Source: Scatophagus argus (Eukaryota; Chordata; Actinopteri; Scatophagidae). From it: a DNA stretch of 64,000 nt. The notes beneath the pieces are model-generated. The model was not told where the DNA came from, made no database searches, and saw only the letters and a program-made list of their open reading frames with translations. The translations under genes were made by a program, and so were the position numbers. The DNA lies in assembly GCF_020382885.2 (NCBI RefSeq), contig NC_058513.1, forward strand, positions 16,517,641-16,581,640, written 5' to 3'. Within the stretch, counting starts at the first letter, position 1; each line of letters opens with the position of its first letter. This document shows positions 63,430-64,000 of the stretch, piece by piece.

Positions 63430-63937
63430 GTAGTGACAACAGAGCGTCTCTCTCGTCTCCCGAGAAAACAAGTCTTAGCGGACGCAATTTTCGTGCGATG
63501 GAGAGCGACTGCACGGACTGAATTGCCTTCAACCCACATTTACTAAGTTTACAATAGTTTACAAGGGATACGCGCTTGTCTTTGGATCTTCATGACAAGT
63601 TAGCCAACCTGTTTCGGTAAGGAAGCTAGCCGTGTAGCTAAAACAGCTATTTGACGTCCCGTGCTAATACCACACTCAGGTTAACGGTTAGGGTCATGTT
63701 CACTGCTTCAGCCTACTAACTGCTGCACAGGTTAACACCGCACGTTTAGGTGTTCTGTGTCTGACATTACGATGTTTCCGTGTTCCCTGTGGAGCTTCAG
63801 TTGGCACGCACACGCCCAAATCAGAGGCTAACATTAAAATTGCTTAAAACTTGCTGCAAGTTGATGCAAAGTAGTTCTGGAGATTAGAAAGGAATTTAAT
63901 CCAACAGATTGTCTCTCCTCTTGCCTGCCCACTCCTG
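63430..63937 (+). promoter_or_regulatory. Possible promoter and untranslated first exons of a gene running off the window
   Basis: After AT-rich DNA the composition becomes balanced and CpG reappears. CCTGTTTCG is followed by the donor GTAAGG at 63618. A 30-base candidate exon (63908-63937) has acceptor CCAACAG and donor GTAAGT. No coding frame is visible, so the gene cannot be named. Confidence 0.3.
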
Positions 63938-64000
63938 GTAAGTACACCCTTTTTTGTCAGTGGCTTGTCCTTGACGGTATTCCGGGCAGTCTTATCTGGG

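Larger units (their letters stand above)
60900..64000. other. Region beyond interferon copy 2
   Basis: It starts with the AU-rich interferon 3' UTR (poly(A) signal AATAAA near 61195). Then come GC-rich degenerate repeats (61.3-61.75 kb), then about 1.5 kb of AT-rich DNA without recognisable features, and finally a promoter-like end. No coding exon can be supported. Confidence 0.6.

Overview
This is vertebrate genomic DNA, almost certainly from a percomorph-type ray-finned fish. The evidence is split genes with GT-AG introns, long CA/GT microsatellites, fish-type Tc1 and tRNA-SINE relics, a selenocysteine form of selenoprotein U (mammals carry a cysteine form), and intron-containing fish type I interferons beside cd79b and the muscle sodium channel gene. 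I assembled eight protein-coding genes exon by exon. In every model the exon phases agree and the total is a whole number of codons.

Layout. lzts2 (+, coding 5.7-9.4 kb) faces pdzd7 (-, 11.9-18.4 kb) tail to tail, as in the human 10q24 neighbourhood. Next come selenou1/prxl2a (-, 20.2-22.3 kb), with an in-frame UGA and a foldable SECIS in its 3' UTR, and a long DYDC-like gene (-, 22.8-25.6 kb), as in human 10q23. About 8 kb of non-coding DNA (25.7-33.7 kb) follows. It holds an RFX X-box at the dydc end and a possible muscle-type regulatory cluster. Then comes a block related to human 17q23: scn4a (+, 26 coding exons, 1,900 aa) and cd79b (+, five exons). Beyond it lie two nearly identical type I interferon genes pointing away from each other (57.1-58.1 kb minus, 59.9-60.9 kb plus). 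The last 3 kb hold GC-rich degenerate repeats, AT-rich DNA and perhaps the first untranslated exons of a further gene.

The most interesting items are: (1) the UGA-encoded Sec of selenou1 with its matching SECIS; (2) the interferon palindrome of about 4 kb, whose arms carry a fossil of a third interferon exon at the breakpoint; (3) two non-canonical introns in scn4a (an ATATCC U12-type and an ATAAGT type) that on conserved exon lengths both seem to end in AA; (4) X-box motifs near dydc and pdzd7; (5) a fish CD79b that lacks the usual inter-chain cysteine and has a stretched ITAM. No clearly new multi-gene system was found, and no retrovirus-like element was recognised.

The genes do not form one pathway. 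The order joins a sensory/ciliary pair (pdzd7, dydc), a redox selenoprotein, a muscle channel and an immune pair (cd79b, interferons), and reflects conserved synteny rather than co-regulation. The a/b paralogue of lzts2, pdzd7, selenou1 and scn4a cannot be fixed here. The mixture of 10q and 17q genes makes me lean towards the 'b' set.
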